This document shows positions 38,243 through 39,965 of a DNA stretch of 39,965 bases, in pieces; position 1 is the first letter of the stretch; every line of letters starts with the position of its first letter. The stretch lies in the NCBI GenBank assembly GCA_030430655.1, contig JAUIKQ010000006.1, positions 1 to 39,965 of the forward strand. The letters are read 5' to 3'. The stretch is from Chlamydiia bacterium. GTDB taxonomy: Bacteria; Chlamydiota; Chlamydiia; Chlamydiales; Simkaniaceae. The notes beneath the pieces were generated by a model. The model had not been told where the DNA came from, searched no databases, and worked only from the letters and a program-made list of their open reading frames with translations. The position numbers and the translations under genes were made by a program.

Positions 38243-38883
38243 TGAAAGTTTTGCTGAGCATCATATTTTTTTTCGTACTAGGACTTTCAAAAGCTGCCTT
38301 TGCTTTGCAATTTTCCCCCAATAAGATCTTATGTGGGAAGATTCCAAAAAGCAACTGCCGCTACCATACCTTTGCTTTTACTCTAAGAGAAATAGAGCAA
38401 AGAGGAGCCAAAGTCCTTGTTGAAACAGGAACAAATCGGGGTGGTAGATCCAATTGTCTGGGAGATGGATGCTCTACTTGGATTTTTGCCGAGTGGGCAA
38501 GCCAACATGGAGCGCAGCTCTATTCTATAGATATTAGTGCAGTGAATTTGCGATGTTCAGCCGAAGCCTTAGGACCGGAAAAGGAATACGTCCATTTTAT
38601 TGAATCAGATTCCGTTGCCTTCTTGGAAAGCTTTGGTCAACCGATTGATTTTCTTTACCTAGATAGTTATGACTTTGATTCCGCAAATCCCCTTCCTTCA
38701 CAGGAACATCATTTAAAAGAAATACAGGCTGCCTATCCGTGGCTTACCGAAAAAACAGTTATCATGATAGATGACTGTGACTTACCCCATGGGGGAAAGG
38801 GAGCGCTTGTTATTGATTATTTGCTAGGAAAAGGGTGGCGCATTGCTGCTAAAAGCTACCAAGTCGTCTTAGTAAAAATTTAA
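38242..38883 (+). CDS. Signal-peptide-bearing class I SAM methyltransferase-like protein
   Basis: MKVLLSIIFFFVLGLSKAAFALQ; VLVETGTNRGGRSNCLGDGCSTWIFAEWASQHGAQLYSIDIS; DFLYLDSYDFD; TVIMIDDCDLPHGGKG. Confidence 0.75.
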   Translation: MKVLLSIIFFFVLGLSKAAFALQFSPNKILCGKIPKSNCRYHTFAFTLREIEQRGAKVLVETGTNRGGRSNCLGDGCSTWIFAEWASQHGAQLYSIDISAVNLRCSAEALGPEKEYVHFIESDSVAFLESFGQPIDFLYLDSYDFDSANPLPSQEHHLKEIQAAYPWLTEKTVIMIDDCDLPHGGKGALVIDYLLGKGWRIAAKSYQVVLVKI

Positions 38884-38935
38884 CAGTATTACGCTTTATT
38901 TGTGCACACAGAAGTTGCAAGGAGTTAAAATAGGT

Positions 38936-39622
38936 ATGCAATTAAAACTTAGAGCTGTATTTTTTTTCCTTTGTTCTATAATTTTGCTTGCAGAAGCTAA
39001 AGAGCGCTCTTGTGAAGAGGTTTTTTCGGATGTTTATGAAAACTGCGTTTGGGGAATCGCGGAGGACGGAGATCCATCATCGGGTTTTGGTTCCCACTAC
39101 GAGTATGCTTTGCCATATGTAGAGTTTCTGCAAAATTTTCTTGAGCAACATTCCATCAAGAAAGTGGTTGATTTGGGATGTGGCGCATGGGAATTTGCCC
39201 GCTATATCGATTGGAATGGGATTGATGTTATCGGAATTGACGTCTCTGACAAAATTATTTCCATTAATCAGAGTAAATTTGGAAATGATCGCATACGGTT
39301 TGAGTGTGGAGACATTTTAAATATGCATCTTCCAGAGGGTGACTTGATGGTTTGCAAAGATGTTTTACAACATTTACAAAATCAAGACATCGCCTTGTTT
39401 ATTTCAAAAATAAAAAAATACAAATACTGTTTGTTAACAAACGACATTGCGATCAGCCCACAAGATGATATGCGCATTCACGGCAAAAATAGAGAAAACG
39501 CTTGGCGAGGTGCAAACCGTCCTTTAGACCTAACACTACCGCCTTTTAACCTTGAAGGAGCCAAAGTTCTTACGTACTCCCTAGGGCATCACGTGAAGCA
39601 AGTTCTTTATATCACGCACTGA
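38936..39622 (+). CDS. Signal-peptide-bearing class I SAM methyltransferase
   Basis: MQLKLRAVFFFLCSIILLAEAKERS; VVDLGCGAWEFARYIDWNGIDVIGIDVSDKII; GDLMVCKDVLQHLQNQDI. Confidence 0.82.
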   Translation: MQLKLRAVFFFLCSIILLAEAKERSCEEVFSDVYENCVWGIAEDGDPSSGFGSHYEYALPYVEFLQNFLEQHSIKKVVDLGCGAWEFARYIDWNGIDVIGIDVSDKIISINQSKFGNDRIRFECGDILNMHLPEGDLMVCKDVLQHLQNQDIALFISKIKKYKYCLLTNDIAISPQDDMRIHGKNRENAWRGANRPLDLTLPPFNLEGAKVLTYSLGHHVKQVLYITH

Positions 39623-39965
39623 AACTACCAATACTGGCGTCAGACCACCTGCTGGTTACTATTAGTATGATGCCAGATATTTCAAACAGCTTGCCGAAGA
39701 GCAATGGACTTAGGTTACCTATCAGAGGCTATCAAGGGGTGAATGGCAAAGTCCTCAACGCGATGAAGTACTCGATTGCCCCATTTTATTGCTAAAAGCT
39801 CAGCAAAAGAGCGGAAGTAAAAACCAAGTCTCGGGTTTCGGCTTGTAAGCACAGACCTAAGACAGGTAAAGGCAAATCAACCAATAGTGCTTAAAAATTA
39901 TCTTTGATTATTCTTGTTATGGCCGAGCCAATCAGTTGACTACTCGCAGCAGAGACACCAGCCTC

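Noticed and set aside
39623-39965. Possible degraded transposase or other coding remnant at the right edge
   Set aside because: All frames contain stops and I could not assign the short peptides to any family with confidence.
1-39965. CRISPR arrays, tRNA or rRNA genes, toxin-antitoxin pairs, phage modules
   Set aside because: No regularly spaced repeats, no cloverleaf or rRNA-like sequence noticed, and no recognisable TA or phage gene pairs; absence is by eye only and would need tRNAscan/Infernal.

Overview
This is a chromosomal window of about 40 kb from a member of the Chlamydiota. It looks like an environmental or Chlamydia-related lineage rather than Chlamydiaceae. The evidence is recalled chlamydial gene blocks: hisS-aspS-mip-trmL/spoU-trxA, plsC-cmk-cdsA-uppS, secDF-recJ-euo, and tsp/gltX. 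About 1-27 kb is mostly housekeeping core. The left edge carries an IS982-type element inserted into an IS3-type orfA; excising it and one target-site copy restores the orfA reading frame. From about 27 kb rightward the content is accessory: an orphan TpsB/ShlB-type outer-membrane transporter, a GT9 heptosyltransferase, a protein with a U-box/RING-like N-terminus, an Ndk with an in-frame signal-peptide-like extension, an AAA/DUF4143 ATPase, and a TfoX-N protein. The most interesting region is about 33.3-39.6 kb. Seven consecutive ORFs all begin with a Sec-type signal peptide but encode glycosyltransferase-like and SAM-methyltransferase-like enzymes. Three of them form a paralogous family sharing GGYP / PYxFK / LWIDxA / PEEF motifs. 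This is consistent with an undescribed exported glycan- or methyl-modifying effector island. All calls come from reading ORF translations and nucleotides by eye; no database search was run.
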